This document shows positions 46,205 to 54,679 of a DNA stretch of 64,000 bases, one piece after another. Source of the DNA: DASRAP01 sp035277145 (GTDB lineage Bacteria; Gemmatimonadota; Gemmatimonadetes; Gemmatimonadales; Gemmatimonadaceae). Below the pieces are notes generated by a model. That model had not been told where the DNA came from, did no database searches, and saw only the letters and a program-made list of their open reading frames with translations. The position numbers were made by a program, and so were the translations under genes. Location of the stretch: NCBI GenBank assembly GCA_035277145.1, contig DATELA010000062.1:7759-71758 (forward strand), given 5' to 3'. Each line of letters opens with the position of its first letter. The first letter of the stretch is position 1.

Positions 46205-48778
46205 TTGACGCGGACAACGACGTTCGCGTACTCCTTCGACCACTACCTCTCTCCGCAGGTCGTGCCTTCCGATTCCGCGCCGCCGAACGACGCCAGCATC
46301 GACGAGCTGCTGATTTTGCGCGATACGCTCGAGGATGCGGAACGCGCGCATTCGCTCGAGGCGCGGCTCCGCGCGTACGCGCATGGTGCGGAACGCCTGG
46401 GATTCCCGTCAGCGGCGATCGTGCTCGTCTCGGCGCGCGGCGCACCGGAGTTTGTGATTTCCGCCGAGGCCACTGGCTCGAGCGCTGAGGAAATGGTGGC
46501 GCGCGCGAAAGCCGTAGAGTGGGACGCGCGCTTCGATGACACCGCGCCGGCGTTGAGTTATTCGCTCGCGGCGAAAGACGCGCGGCCGCTCGCACGACTT
46601 GTTGTCGCAAAACCAGCGAGCGGATACCCGCACGCACGCGCGCCCATGCTGCGACTCTTCGGCGCACTCGTGCATCGCGCGATCGACGACGCGCGGCTCA
46701 TCGAAGTCGCTGAGCGTCGCGCCGCACGGCTGCAGCGATTGCACGAAGTCGGCGGCATGTTGGCGCGCTCGCTCGACGAACGCGAAATCCAGCGCGAACT
46801 CACGCGGCATGTGCAGCGCGTCTTGCCGTGCCGCGGTGTGATCATCGCGCATCCGGATGTGGAGCGCGGTACTGCAACGATTGCGCTGCACATCGACGGC
46901 GGTTCGGAACGCACGCGCGGCACGGAACCGCTTGGTGGCGTGCTCGCGGAAGTTGCGCGCAGTGGCAAACCGGTGCGCATGGCCAGCATCGGCCCTGATG
47001 CGGCGTCGCTTGCCGCCGCTGCGGAGTTGCTCGGTGGTTCATCGGCCGGCGTCGGGTCGATTCTTGCCGCACCCATGCTGCTCGGCATTCAACTGGTCGG
47101 CGTGGTCGCGGTGTATGGCTCGACGCGCACCACGTTCAACACCGAGGACGAAGAACTCCTGAGCAACATTGCCGCGCAGGCCGCGTCAGCGGTCGTCAAC
47201 GCGCGGCTGTACGAAGAGAGTCAGCGCGAACGGCGGCAAAGCGAAGCACTCTCCGAAATCGCGCGCGCCGTCGGCGAATCACTCCGCACGAGCGAAGTGA
47301 TGCGGCTCATTCAACGGCACGCGATGGCGCTGCTCCACGCGAAAGGCGCGATCGTGATGATTCGCAAAGGCGATTTCCTGCACATCGTCGCGGGCGTCGG
47401 CACGGGTGATCTGCTCGCTGGGATGTATCTGCCGCTCGTTGGATCGCTATCGGGCCGCGCGGTGCGCACGGGACAATGTTGCTTGTCGAACGATACCAAG
47501 CGCGAGAGCGAGATCTATTTCCCAGCGCTCGAGCTTGCGACCGTGCGCCGCACGGTGATTGCTCCGCTCATTACCGAGCGCGGTGCGGTTGGTGCGCTCG
47601 CTGTGCTCGACCGTGACACCGACTTCACCGACGACGACGCGCGCGTACTCAAACGCATGGCCGATCACGTCGCCGTCGCAGTCGGAAATGCAAAACTCTA
47701 CGAAGAGATCTCCGAAGCCACCCGCGAGCTTGCCATCACGTTCGATGCAATTGCGGGCGGACTCGTGGTTGTCGACGACGACCGGCGGTTGCTGCGCTGC
47801 AACAGCCGCGCGGTCGACCTGCTCGCCGCACCCAACGAAGCGTCACTGCACCTGCGTGATTTCGCGGAAGCCTTGCTCGGCGATGAACACGCTGTTGACG
47901 CATGGCCGCTGACCAAGGCGCTCGCCGAGCGTGCTGCGCATCGCGGCACCGTGCGCCACGCACAGAGCGGCCGGGTGTTCGATCTGGTGGCGTCGCCGCA
48001 TCCGAGCGGTGGCGCCGTGGTGTTCTTTGACGACGTCACTTCGCACCACGCCCTCGCCGATCGCTATCGCGATCTCATGGATCGCGCGAGCGACGCGATC
48101 TATACCGTCGACGCACGCGCAACGATCACGTCGGCGAATGCCGCGATGGTTTCGCTGCTTGGCGTCGCGCGCGAACAACTCGTCGGGCGCAGTCTCATTC
48201 CGTTCCTCGATTCCGAAGAGCTCGACACGCTGCGCGGCCATTTTCGCGCGGCGACCGAGGGCGAAGCGCGTCGGTACGAATGTCACTTGGTCCGGCCCGA
48301 CGGCGGAAAGCGGCTGGTCTCCGTCTCGAGTACGCCGTTCCGTCAGGGCGAGACGATTGTCGGAATCCTGTGCATCGCACGCGACGTGACCGACGAACGC
48401 GCGGCGGTTGTCGCACTCGAGCGCGCCGAGGCGCGCTATTCGCGGCTCGTCGAGTCCGCGAGCGACGGCATTTTCACGCTCGACGAAGAGGGCATGTTCA
48501 CCTCGGTGAATCGCGCGCTCGTGGATGCCGTCGGCACGTCGCGCGACGCACTCCTCGGCAAACATTTCACGGGCATCGTCGATGAACATGATCGCGGCCT
48601 TGCATGGGACATGTTCGTGCAGACGCTCGAGGGAAAGCGGGTGCGGCGTGACGTTCGGTTCCACACCTCGACAGGCGGCGCGAGTACGGTGAACATTGTC
48701 ACCTCGCCGATCGTCGAGTCTGGTCGCGTTGCCGGCGCACTCGGGATCATTCGCGACCTCGGCGACGTTCAGGCGTGA
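46205..48778 (+). CDS. GAF/PAS multi-sensor protein without output domain
   Basis: An 857-residue cytoplasmic sensor. Domain order: degenerate GAF about 30-165, GAF about 185-340 (SILAAPMLLGIQLVGVVAVYGS), GAF about 345-500 (RTVIAPLITERGAVGALAVLD), then three PAS domains about 505-615, 620-735 (YTVDARATITSANAAMVSLLGV) and 745-857 (FTLDEEGMFTSVNRALVDAVG). The protein stops right after the last PAS core (ALGIIRDLGDVQA); no histidine kinase, GGDEF, EAL or HTH domain follows. TTG 46205 opens the frame; GTG 46262 is another start. Output must be by protein contact, and the regulator gene 35 bp downstream is the obvious partner. Ligands unknown. Confidence 0.85.
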   Translation: MTRTTTFAYSFDHYLSPQVVPSDSAPPNDASIDELLILRDTLEDAERAHSLEARLRAYAHGAERLGFPSAAIVLVSARGAPEFVISAEATGSSAEEMVARAKAVEWDARFDDTAPALSYSLAAKDARPLARLVVAKPASGYPHARAPMLRLFGALVHRAIDDARLIEVAERRAARLQRLHEVGGMLARSLDEREIQRELTRHVQRVLPCRGVIIAHPDVERGTATIALHIDGGSERTRGTEPLGGVLAEVARSGKPVRMASIGPDAASLAAAAELLGGSSAGVGSILAAPMLLGIQLVGVVAVYGSTRTTFNTEDEELLSNIAAQAASAVVNARLYEESQRERRQSEALSEIARAVGESLRTSEVMRLIQRHAMALLHAKGAIVMIRKGDFLHIVAGVGTGDLLAGMYLPLVGSLSGRAVRTGQCCLSNDTKRESEIYFPALELATVRRTVIAPLITERGAVGALAVLDRDTDFTDDDARVLKRMADHVAVAVGNAKLYEEISEATRELAITFDAIAGGLVVVDDDRRLLRCNSRAVDLLAAPNEASLHLRDFAEALLGDEHAVDAWPLTKALAERAAHRGTVRHAQSGRVFDLVASPHPSGGAVVFFDDVTSHHALADRYRDLMDRASDAIYTVDARATITSANAAMVSLLGVAREQLVGRSLIPFLDSEELDTLRGHFRAATEGEARRYECHLVRPDGGKRLVSVSSTPFRQGETIVGILCIARDVTDERAAVVALERAEARYSRLVESASDGIFTLDEEGMFTSVNRALVDAVGTSRDALLGKHFTGIVDEHDRGLAWDMFVQTLEGKRVRRDVRFHTSTGGASTVNIVTSPIVESGRVAGALGIIRDLGDVQA

Positions 48779-48812
48779 CGCGCAATCGACCAACGGTAGA
48801 TTCCCCGACGGC

Positions 48813-50162
48813 ATGGCAAGCATCCTCATCATCGACGACGAAGCCGCGATAACGTCCGCGTTCGCGATGTTCTTCCGTCAGAACGGAGGACACGTCGTCA
48901 CCGAGGCGCATACCGGGATCGACGGCGTGAACGAATGGCGCCGTGTGCGTCCGGATCTCACGCTGCTCGACGTGCGCTTGCCCGATATGACGGGGTTCGA
49001 AGTGCTCGAGCGGCTCCGCGCCGAAACGCCGGTCGTGATCATGATTACCGCGCACGGCGATGTGCCGATGGCGGTGAAGGCCTTGCAAAGCGGCGCCGAG
49101 AATTTTCTCACGAAACCGGTCGATCTTCCGCTGCTGCAACTCGCGGCGGAGCGCGGACTCGAGAAGGCGTCATTGCGCCGACTCAATCGCTACATCCAGG
49201 AAAGCCGGGCGGGTTCCGCATCAGTCGTCATGGGTTCGTCGCCGATGATGCGCGATCTCGCTTCGCAAATCGAAGTACTCGCTGCGAGCGATCGCACGAC
49301 CGGCCTCATTCTCGGCGAAAGCGGAACGGGGAAGGGCGCGGTCGCCGAGTTGATCCACTCGACGAGCTCGCGCGCTGCGAAAGCGTTCGTGGACGTGAAC
49401 TGCGGTGCGCTCACCGCGGATTCCCTCGATTCGGAATTGTTCGGCGTCGAGCGGATCGACGATGCGCACGAGTCGCGCCCGGGCCGCATTGAAATTGCGG
49501 ACGGTGGAACGCTGTTCCTCGACGAAATCGGCGACCTCGACGCGCACCTGCAACCGAAACTCATTCGCGTGCTGGAGCACAAGAGTTTTCGGCGCGTTGG
49601 CGGTGCACAGGAAATCGCGGCGAACGTGCGTGTGCTTGCCGCAACGAGCAAGGACCTCGTCGCGGAAGTGAATGCACAGCGTTTTCGTGAGGATTTGTAT
49701 TACCGGCTGAGCGTGATGCCGGTATCGTTGCCGCCGCTACGCGCGCGTACGCGCGAAGATCTCGTCGAGCTCGTCGGACACGTACTCCGCGCACTCGAAC
49801 CGCACTTGCCGGGTGCGCCCGGGGGTGTAAGTGACGAGGCGCTGGAGTATCTCCTGCGGTATTCGTGGCCCGGCAACATCCGGGAACTGCGCAATGTCCT
49901 TGAACGTGCCCTGTTGCTTGGGCGGGGGCGTGACGCCGTTGGTCCCGAGCACCTTCCGGCCGAAGTGCGCGGCGCCACGGGTGCTCAAGTGGAGCATCAC
50001 GTCGCACGGTCCCTGAACGATATTGAGCGCGCGCATATTGACCGCACGTTGCGCGCGTTGAACTTCAACCGGACTCACGCAGCAAAGGAACTCGGGATAT
50101 CCCGGGCGACTCTTATCAAGAAGATTCGCGAGTACCAGATTCCAGGGCGAGACGGACGATGA
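48813..50162 (+). CDS. NtrC-type response regulator lacking the GAFTGA loop
   Basis: A 449-residue protein with receiver, AAA+ and Fis-type DNA-binding domains. ATG 48813 starts the receiver (ILIIDDE, phospho-acceptor Asp in DLTLLDVRLPD, MITAHG, LTKPVD). AAA+: Walker A GESGTGKG, Walker B GGTLFLDEIGDL, arginine-rich RFREDLYYRLSV. The C-terminal helix-turn-helix is THAAKELGISRATLIKKIREY. In bacterial enhancer-binding proteins ELFG is followed by HEKGAFTGA; here residues 212-221 read VERIDDAHES, so the sigma-54 contact loop is absent. It probably cannot open sigma-54 promoters and may regulate another way. The stop overlaps the next ATG as ATGA. Confidence 0.88.
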   Translation: MASILIIDDEAAITSAFAMFFRQNGGHVVTEAHTGIDGVNEWRRVRPDLTLLDVRLPDMTGFEVLERLRAETPVVIMITAHGDVPMAVKALQSGAENFLTKPVDLPLLQLAAERGLEKASLRRLNRYIQESRAGSASVVMGSSPMMRDLASQIEVLAASDRTTGLILGESGTGKGAVAELIHSTSSRAAKAFVDVNCGALTADSLDSELFGVERIDDAHESRPGRIEIADGGTLFLDEIGDLDAHLQPKLIRVLEHKSFRRVGGAQEIAANVRVLAATSKDLVAEVNAQRFREDLYYRLSVMPVSLPPLRARTREDLVELVGHVLRALEPHLPGAPGGVSDEALEYLLRYSWPGNIRELRNVLERALLLGRGRDAVGPEHLPAEVRGATGAQVEHHVARSLNDIERAHIDRTLRALNFNRTHAAKELGISRATLIKKIREYQIPGRDGR

Positions 50163-50338
50163 CGACCCCTTCGAATGTGCGCTCGACAACGGATCAGATG
50201 ACGTGCCGCTCATGTGGCCGGCAAGAGCGGGCGTCCGAAGGTTACCCGTGCGACAATTGCGGCACGTTCATTTGCGTCATCTGCAATTTCCGCGGAATTG
50301 TCCTGTGCAAAGACTGCCAGGAAAAAGCCAAGAAATAG
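50159..50338 (+). CDS. 59-residue four-CxxC zinc-ribbon protein
   Basis: A short gene too small for most callers, starting at the ATG that overlaps the regulator stop codon as ATGA. Its 59 residues contain four CxxC pairs, CRSC, CDNC, CVIC and CKDC, arranged as two zinc-ribbon or knuckle modules, and end in a basic tail (CQEKAKK). The aromatic or hydrophobic residues between pairs are consistent with a compact double zinc site. Coupled translation with the GAFTGA-less regulator suggests a partner or effector. DNA-, RNA- or protein-binding are all possible; I do not recognise the family. Confidence 0.75.
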   Translation: MTTPSNVRSTTDQMTCRSCGRQERASEGYPCDNCGTFICVICNFRGIVLCKDCQEKAKK

Positions 50339-50339
50339 G

Positions 50340-50768
50340 CTAGGACACCAAGCCGCCGCTCGGCGGCTGCATCGGCACGCTGCCCATGCGCACGTGCACC
50401 GCAAGATCCCCTTGGAGTTCTTCGTCGATGCGCACGCGCAGGTGATGCGTGCCGGCCTTCGGTATCGGCAAGTCGAACGTCAGGATCAGCGGAAAATCCA
50501 TCTCGATCGCGCCGGCGGGCGGTGCGCCGATCTCGAGATCGCCCGACGACGACCACAGTTCGCTGCCCTCCGGCGATGTCCACGACATCGCGACTTTATG
50601 ATGCCCCGTTTCATCCAGCGTTCCCTTGAGGCGCATCACGAGGGTCGCGCGCGGATGTACGGTGGGCACGCTGGCCACCTGTAGCGCGTCGAACACGCCC
50701 AGGATGTTGAGTTTTCCCTCGACGGAAACGTTGGCGGAGTCGGCGAAGAGGGCGAACGCGAGTTGCAT
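50340..50768 (-). CDS. DUF6941-like conserved protein
   Basis: A 142-residue soluble protein from ATG 50768; the frame opens at 50807 but the family-like start is QLAFALFADSANVSVEGKLNILGVFD. Mostly predicted beta strand, with FPLILTFDLPIPKAGTHHLRVRIDEE resembling a beta-sandwich. I associate it with the DUF6941 family, of unknown function. It converges on the zinc-ribbon gene with 1 bp between the stop codons, and is divergent from the DMT transporter gene. Confidence 0.65.
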   Translation of the reverse strand: MQLAFALFADSANVSVEGKLNILGVFDALQVASVPTVHPRATLVMRLKGTLDETGHHKVAMSWTSPEGSELWSSSGDLEIGAPPAGAIEMDFPLILTFDLPIPKAGTHHLRVRIDEELQGDLAVHVRMGSVPMQPPSGGLVS

Positions 50769-50849
50769 GAGGCGCGACGAAGAAGGGCGAAGAAAGAAGG
50801 ACCGCAAACCTACACGTCAGTTCTGTCGCGCGCCTAGCTTTCGGTCCCC

Positions 50850-51797
50850 ATGACATCTCCGCCCGACGCGGCCACCGCAGGCGCGCGCGTCACGGCCGCC
50901 ACGACGGCGACAGACGCCGCAACACCCATCGCCGGAAACGCGGGCACAGTTGTCATGCTGCTCGCGATGTCGACGATTTGGGGGCTGAACTTCCCGGTCA
51001 TGAAGTACGGCCTTGTGGCGTTCTCGCCACTGGCGTTCAACGCGCTGCGCGTCACGCTGGCTGTCACCGCGCTTGCGGCGGTCGCGTTTGCGCCTGGGAC
51101 GCGCCGTCCGTCTTCGGCCGACGCGCGACGTCTCATGCTGCTCGGCTTGCTCGGCCACGCGGTGTACCAGTTTTTGTTCGCGAACGGACTCAACCGATCG
51201 CGCGCGGGAACGGCGGCACTCGTCATTTCAGGCACGCCGGCACTGGTCGCAATTTTTGCGCGCATCGTTGGCTACGAACGTGTCTCGAAAAGCGCGGCGG
51301 CCGGGATCGCGTTGTCGATGGCGGGCATCGCGTGCGTCGTATTTGGCGCGGCCGCAGTGTCCGGCAATGACGACTCACTGCTTGGCATTGCGCTCATTCT
51401 CACCGCGTCCGTGTGCTGGGCGCTCTACACGATGGGTCTGCGCCCGCTCTCGTTGCGGGTGGACGGTGTACAAATCGCGGCGTGGACCTTGTTTGGTGGC
51501 GCGCTCCCGCTGGTCGTTGCCGGTATTCCGTCGTTGCTCGCGACGGATTTCAGCAACGTCACGCCGGCTGCGTGGGGTTCGATCGCCTACAGCGGGTTGA
51601 TGGCCTATGTGCTCGCGTATGTGTTCTGGTATCGCGGCGTCCAGCGTCTCGGTCCGACGCGCACGTCGATGTATGCGAACCTGCAACCAATTATTGCACT
51701 CGCCGCCGCGTGGATCACGCTGGGCGAAACGCCGACCGCGTGGCAATTCATGGGCGCGGCATGCGTCATTACAGGCCTCTATATGTCACGACGGTGA
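50850..51797 (+). CDS. DMT-family (EamA) transporter
   Basis: A 315-residue inner-membrane transporter with ten hydrophobic segments in two EamA repeats. The N-terminal 30 residues are Ala/Thr-rich and soluble. Helix 1 is MSTIWGLNFPVMKYGL, with the conserved WG-x-N segment; ISGTPALVAIFARIVG ends repeat 1; SIAYSGLMAYVLAYVFWYRGVQRLGPTRTSMYANLQPI is the typical second-repeat core. Substrate unknown. It starts a plus-strand run; the HAD phosphatase gene overlaps its stop as GTGA. Confidence 0.87.
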   Translation: MTSPPDAATAGARVTAATTATDAATPIAGNAGTVVMLLAMSTIWGLNFPVMKYGLVAFSPLAFNALRVTLAVTALAAVAFAPGTRRPSSADARRLMLLGLLGHAVYQFLFANGLNRSRAGTAALVISGTPALVAIFARIVGYERVSKSAAAGIALSMAGIACVVFGAAAVSGNDDSLLGIALILTASVCWALYTMGLRPLSLRVDGVQIAAWTLFGGALPLVVAGIPSLLATDFSNVTPAAWGSIAYSGLMAYVLAYVFWYRGVQRLGPTRTSMYANLQPIIALAAAWITLGETPTAWQFMGAACVITGLYMSRR

Positions 51798-52483
51798 AGA
51801 TCGCGCTCTTTGATATCGACGGCACGCTGCTCTCGACGCGCGGCGCCGGTAAGCGCGCAATGCAGACCGCGCTCGTCGATCACTTCGGTACATCCGGTCC
51901 GGCGGACTATCGCTACGACGGGAAAACGGACAAACAAATTGCGCGCGACCTCATGCGTGCGTCCGGATTCGATGACGAGACGATCGATGCGCGCATGCGC
52001 TCGGTGCTCACGCAGTATCTGCAAGGACTGCGCGACGAACTCACGTCGCCCGATGTCATCAAGGTGCACACGGGCGTTGCGCCGCTCATCGAAGCGCTCT
52101 GCGCGCGCACTGATGTCGTGGTTGGATTGCTGACCGGCAACATCGAAGATGGTGCACACGCCAAACTCGCGGCGGCACAACTCGGTCCGCACCGCTTTCG
52201 CGTGGGCGCGTTCGGATCGGACGACGAGCGGCGCGACGCGTTGCCGGCTATCGCGCAGGCGCGTGCGACCCAGCTCCTCGGCACACCTGTTAACGGTGAC
52301 GCGCTCGTCATTATCGGCGACACACCAAACGACATCGCGTGCGGACGTGGTGTGCGGGCGCGCGCTATTGCTGTGGCGACCGGGCACTACAGCGTCGACG
52401 CGCTGTCGGCGCATGAACCCGCGGCGGTTTTTGCGGACCTGAGCGATACGCCGCGTGTCGTGGAGGCAATCGTTCGTGCGTGA
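51794..52483 (+). CDS. HAD-superfamily phosphatase, phosphoglycolate phosphatase-like
   Basis: A 229-residue haloacid dehalogenase-family hydrolase. Motif I is FDIDGTLL (nucleophile and acid Asp), motif II in VVGLLTGN, motif III near RFRVGAFGSDDERRDALP, and motif IV IGDTPNDIACG. The C1 cap domain (GAGKRAMQTALVDHFG) fits subfamily I phosphatases such as phosphoglycolate phosphatase or beta-phosphoglucomutase. GTG 51794 overlaps the DMT transporter stop as GTGA. Its substrate is not determined; the glycolate oxidase genes are far away (32-34 kb) so no direct link is claimed. Confidence 0.88.
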   Translation: MKIALFDIDGTLLSTRGAGKRAMQTALVDHFGTSGPADYRYDGKTDKQIARDLMRASGFDDETIDARMRSVLTQYLQGLRDELTSPDVIKVHTGVAPLIEALCARTDVVVGLLTGNIEDGAHAKLAAAQLGPHRFRVGAFGSDDERRDALPAIAQARATQLLGTPVNGDALVIIGDTPNDIACGRGVRARAIAVATGHYSVDALSAHEPAAVFADLSDTPRVVEAIVRA

Positions 52484-53072
52484 GGTCGAGCTCAAAGCGG
52501 TCGTGCCCGACGTCGACGCCTTGCGCGCGAGGCTGGCCGCCGCGGGCGCAACGCGCACCTACGTTGGCGCGCTCGAAGACCGGCGCTACGACACGCCCGA
52601 TCGGTCGCTGTTCGCGCGCGACGAAGTGCTGCGTATCCGGGTGTATCGCCCCGCTGACGGCGCGGTGCGCGCGTTCGAGGATCGTAAGGGCCCTACCGAG
52701 TACGCCAGCGGATACAAAGTCCGCGAAGAACACTCGACCTCGATCGAAGATCTCGATGCACACGTCGCGAGTCTCGAGTCGCGCGGGTTTGAAGTGACGC
52801 GCGAGATCGACCGCGACATCGAAATGTTTTCGCTGGGCGCAGCGACGGTGCGGATCGAGCGCTATCCGCGACTCGATGTGCTGGTCGAAGTCGAAGGGAC
52901 GCCGGAAGCCATCGAACACGCCATCGCACAGACCGGGCTTTTGCGCTCGACGTTTACCACCGGCCGCCTCACCGATTTCGCCGAAGCGTTCCAGGCTCGC
53001 ACGGGTGTGCGCGCGGCGCTAAGCGCGCGAGAGTTGCGCGGAGACTATCGCTACCGCGAGGATCAGGCGTGA
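52476..53072 (+). CDS. CYTH-domain protein (class IV adenylate cyclase/ThTPase type)
   Basis: A 198-residue CYTH-fold protein. The metal-triphosphate motif EVELK (E-x-E-x-K) opens it. Other tunnel residues: RRYDTPDRSLF, LRIRVYR, FEDRKGP, KVREEHST, ERYPRLDVLVEVEG. This layout fits the CyaB/ThTPase type that acts on ATP or thiamine or inorganic triphosphate. GTG 52476 is chosen because it precedes the EVELK motif and overlaps the HAD stop by 8 bp; GTG 52480 is out of frame. Product not predictable. The gene after it encodes no CHAD domain, which sometimes pairs with CYTH. Confidence 0.87.
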   Translation: MREVELKAVVPDVDALRARLAAAGATRTYVGALEDRRYDTPDRSLFARDEVLRIRVYRPADGAVRAFEDRKGPTEYASGYKVREEHSTSIEDLDAHVASLESRGFEVTREIDRDIEMFSLGAATVRIERYPRLDVLVEVEGTPEAIEHAIAQTGLLRSTFTTGRLTDFAEAFQARTGVRAALSARELRGDYRYREDQA

Positions 53073-53581
53073 CGGATCCGTTCCTCGTTCCCGAGATGAC
53101 GCGCGGCATGCGGTCGTTCGCCTCACCGAGTGCGATCGGCGGCACGCATGATCGGTTCTTCGCTCCGCTGGTCGACGCGCGTCGCTCTGCGCAATCCGCC
53201 GGCCGGTGGCAGGGGAGGCTCACCGCGTTCGACGCCGAACGCCTCGACGCTGTGATGCGCGGAACGCTGCGCACGTTTGCCACAGAACGATTTCCGCGCA
53301 GCGAGCCCGACCAACGCGGACTGTCCGCGGAACTCGAGGACGCGTGCGGCGAGTTCTTCGCGGCGCTCGAATCACTCGGCCGGTGCGCTCTCGCCGTGCG
53401 TGAAGCGCCCGACGACGACGCGCGCGTCCAGGAGTGGGAGGCGTGGCTCGTCGCGCTGAGGGCTGTGTTCGCCGCCGCCGACCGCGGCTGGGAAGAGGCG
53501 CAACACTTTCTCGATCCCGGCGCAGCGCCACGCGAACGACGCTCACGCCGGCATCGCCGCGGGCGCAGGCCGGCGCGGTAG
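53069..53581 (+). CDS. Hypothetical protein in CYTH-AcpS operon
   Basis: A 170-residue soluble protein I do not recognise. Predicted mostly helical (DAERLDAVMRGTLRTFATERF, ELEDACGEFFAALESLG, WEAWLVALRAVFAAADRGWEEAQHF), with a basic C-terminal tail. The GTG start overlaps the CYTH stop as GTGA and the acpS ATG follows 3 bp after its stop, so it sits in a tightly coupled operon and is likely real. No motifs for catalysis are apparent. Composition matches its neighbours. Confidence 0.65.
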   Translation: MTDPFLVPEMTRGMRSFASPSAIGGTHDRFFAPLVDARRSAQSAGRWQGRLTAFDAERLDAVMRGTLRTFATERFPRSEPDQRGLSAELEDACGEFFAALESLGRCALAVREAPDDDARVQEWEAWLVALRAVFAAADRGWEEAQHFLDPGAAPRERRSRRHRRGRRPAR

Positions 53582-53584
53582 AGC

Positions 53585-53974
53585 ATGGTCATTGGCCTCG
53601 GCGTCGACTTGGTCGACATCGCGCGGGCGAGGCGGATGTGCGAGCTCTACGGAGATCGCATTTTTGCGCGCGTCTGTACGGCCGGCGAAACCGAATACAT
53701 CAAGTCGCACGCGGACGGTGCACAGCACCTGGCCGTACGTCTCGCTGCGAAAGAAGCGGCGTTCAAGGCGCTGGCCGGAACGGACGACGCGCGCGCGATT
53801 GGCTGGAAGGAGATTGAGGTGGTCGGCACGCCGGGCGGGCCACCGCGCCTGGTATTTCACGGGCGAGCGCGATCGCGGGCGGGTGAGCTTGGCGTCACCG
53901 ACGCCCTCGTCTCACTGTCGCATGGTGACGCGATTGCAATCGCGGTGGTACTTCTACAGGACTCGGCGGGGTGA
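53585..53974 (+). CDS. acpS: Holo-[acyl-carrier-protein] synthase
   Basis: AcpS transfers 4'-phosphopantetheine from CoA to acyl carrier protein. 129 residues, the usual size. Motifs: GLGVDLVDIAR (Mg-binding Asp), RVCTAGETEYI, RLAAKEAAFKALAGT (Glu and Lys of the active site) and SLSHGDAIAIAVVLL at the end. Last gene of the plus-strand operon. The panB gene at the window end is part of the pathway that makes its substrate CoA, but they are 10 kb apart. Confidence 0.95.
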   Translation: MVIGLGVDLVDIARARRMCELYGDRIFARVCTAGETEYIKSHADGAQHLAVRLAAKEAAFKALAGTDDARAIGWKEIEVVGTPGGPPRLVFHGRARSRAGELGVTDALVSLSHGDAIAIAVVLLQDSAG

Positions 53975-54087
53975 CTGCCGCGGTGGCATGTGTGGGGTTC
54001 GACACAGCTACTTCCTGAACCCCCGCGTAAGAGTGTTGATTGATGGCCCGGCCGGTCTCGCGGTTTTGGATACTGTGGAGGAGTCGC

Positions 54088-54603
54088 ATGGCGCACCGAC
54101 GCACCCTTTTACTGGCTTTCCTTGCGAGCGCTGCTGCATCGTGCGGTGGCGATGGCGGAGTTACGTCCACCGACACCGTGAACGGCGTGAAGTACAGCGC
54201 GCGGTTCAACGCGGCGGTCAGCACCGGCGCATTCGTGAACGTCATCGCGACGCTGCAAAACGTGAGCAGCGCCCCGCAGGACCGCACCTACCTCGTTTCG
54301 TGCCCCGTGCGGATTCGTCTCTACCGCCCGGCGGATGGGTTCAGGGTGTACGACGAGACCAAGCTTGCCTGCGGGAGCACAACAGAGGGCACGCTGAACA
54401 TCGGCGTTGGCGAATCCAAAGAGCTGACATCGGGTGTACGCCAAGCGACCACGATCCTCGGTGATTCGCTTTCGTATCAGACCTACGCGGTTCGCGCCGT
54501 CCTCAACACAGAAGGGCCAGGCAAGCAAATGGAAGTTGTCGCGGGCGCGTGGCTTTTCACCGCTCCTCCAGGACCCGGAGCCCCGGCCAGCAAGCAGCGC
54601 TAG
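54088..54603 (+). CDS. Lipoprotein, BsuPI-like beta-sandwich
   Basis: A 171-residue lipoprotein. ATG 54088 is chosen since GGAGGAG lies just upstream and a lipoprotein signal follows (RTLLLAFLASAAASC, Cys20 approximately). The frame opens at 54040. The mature part is beta-rich: VNVIATLQNVSSAPQDRTY and CPVRIRLYRPADGFRVYDE resemble the intracellular proteinase-inhibitor (BsuPI) fold, but this is a weak guess. No assigned function. It precedes the FTR1 gene by 76 bp on the same strand. Confidence 0.65.
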   Translation: MAHRRTLLLAFLASAAASCGGDGGVTSTDTVNGVKYSARFNAAVSTGAFVNVIATLQNVSSAPQDRTYLVSCPVRIRLYRPADGFRVYDETKLACGSTTEGTLNIGVGESKELTSGVRQATTILGDSLSYQTYAVRAVLNTEGPGKQMEVVAGAWLFTAPPGPGAPASKQR

Positions 54604-54679
54604 GCCGCGGAGGGGTCGCGTAACGTCTCGGTAGCCGCCACTGGCAGCCATCGGAGAATCCCGATTAGGTTGCTAGTGT

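Noticed and set aside
53069..53581. CHAD domain, which often accompanies CYTH proteins
   Set aside because: No repeated His-containing helical motifs of CHAD are visible.
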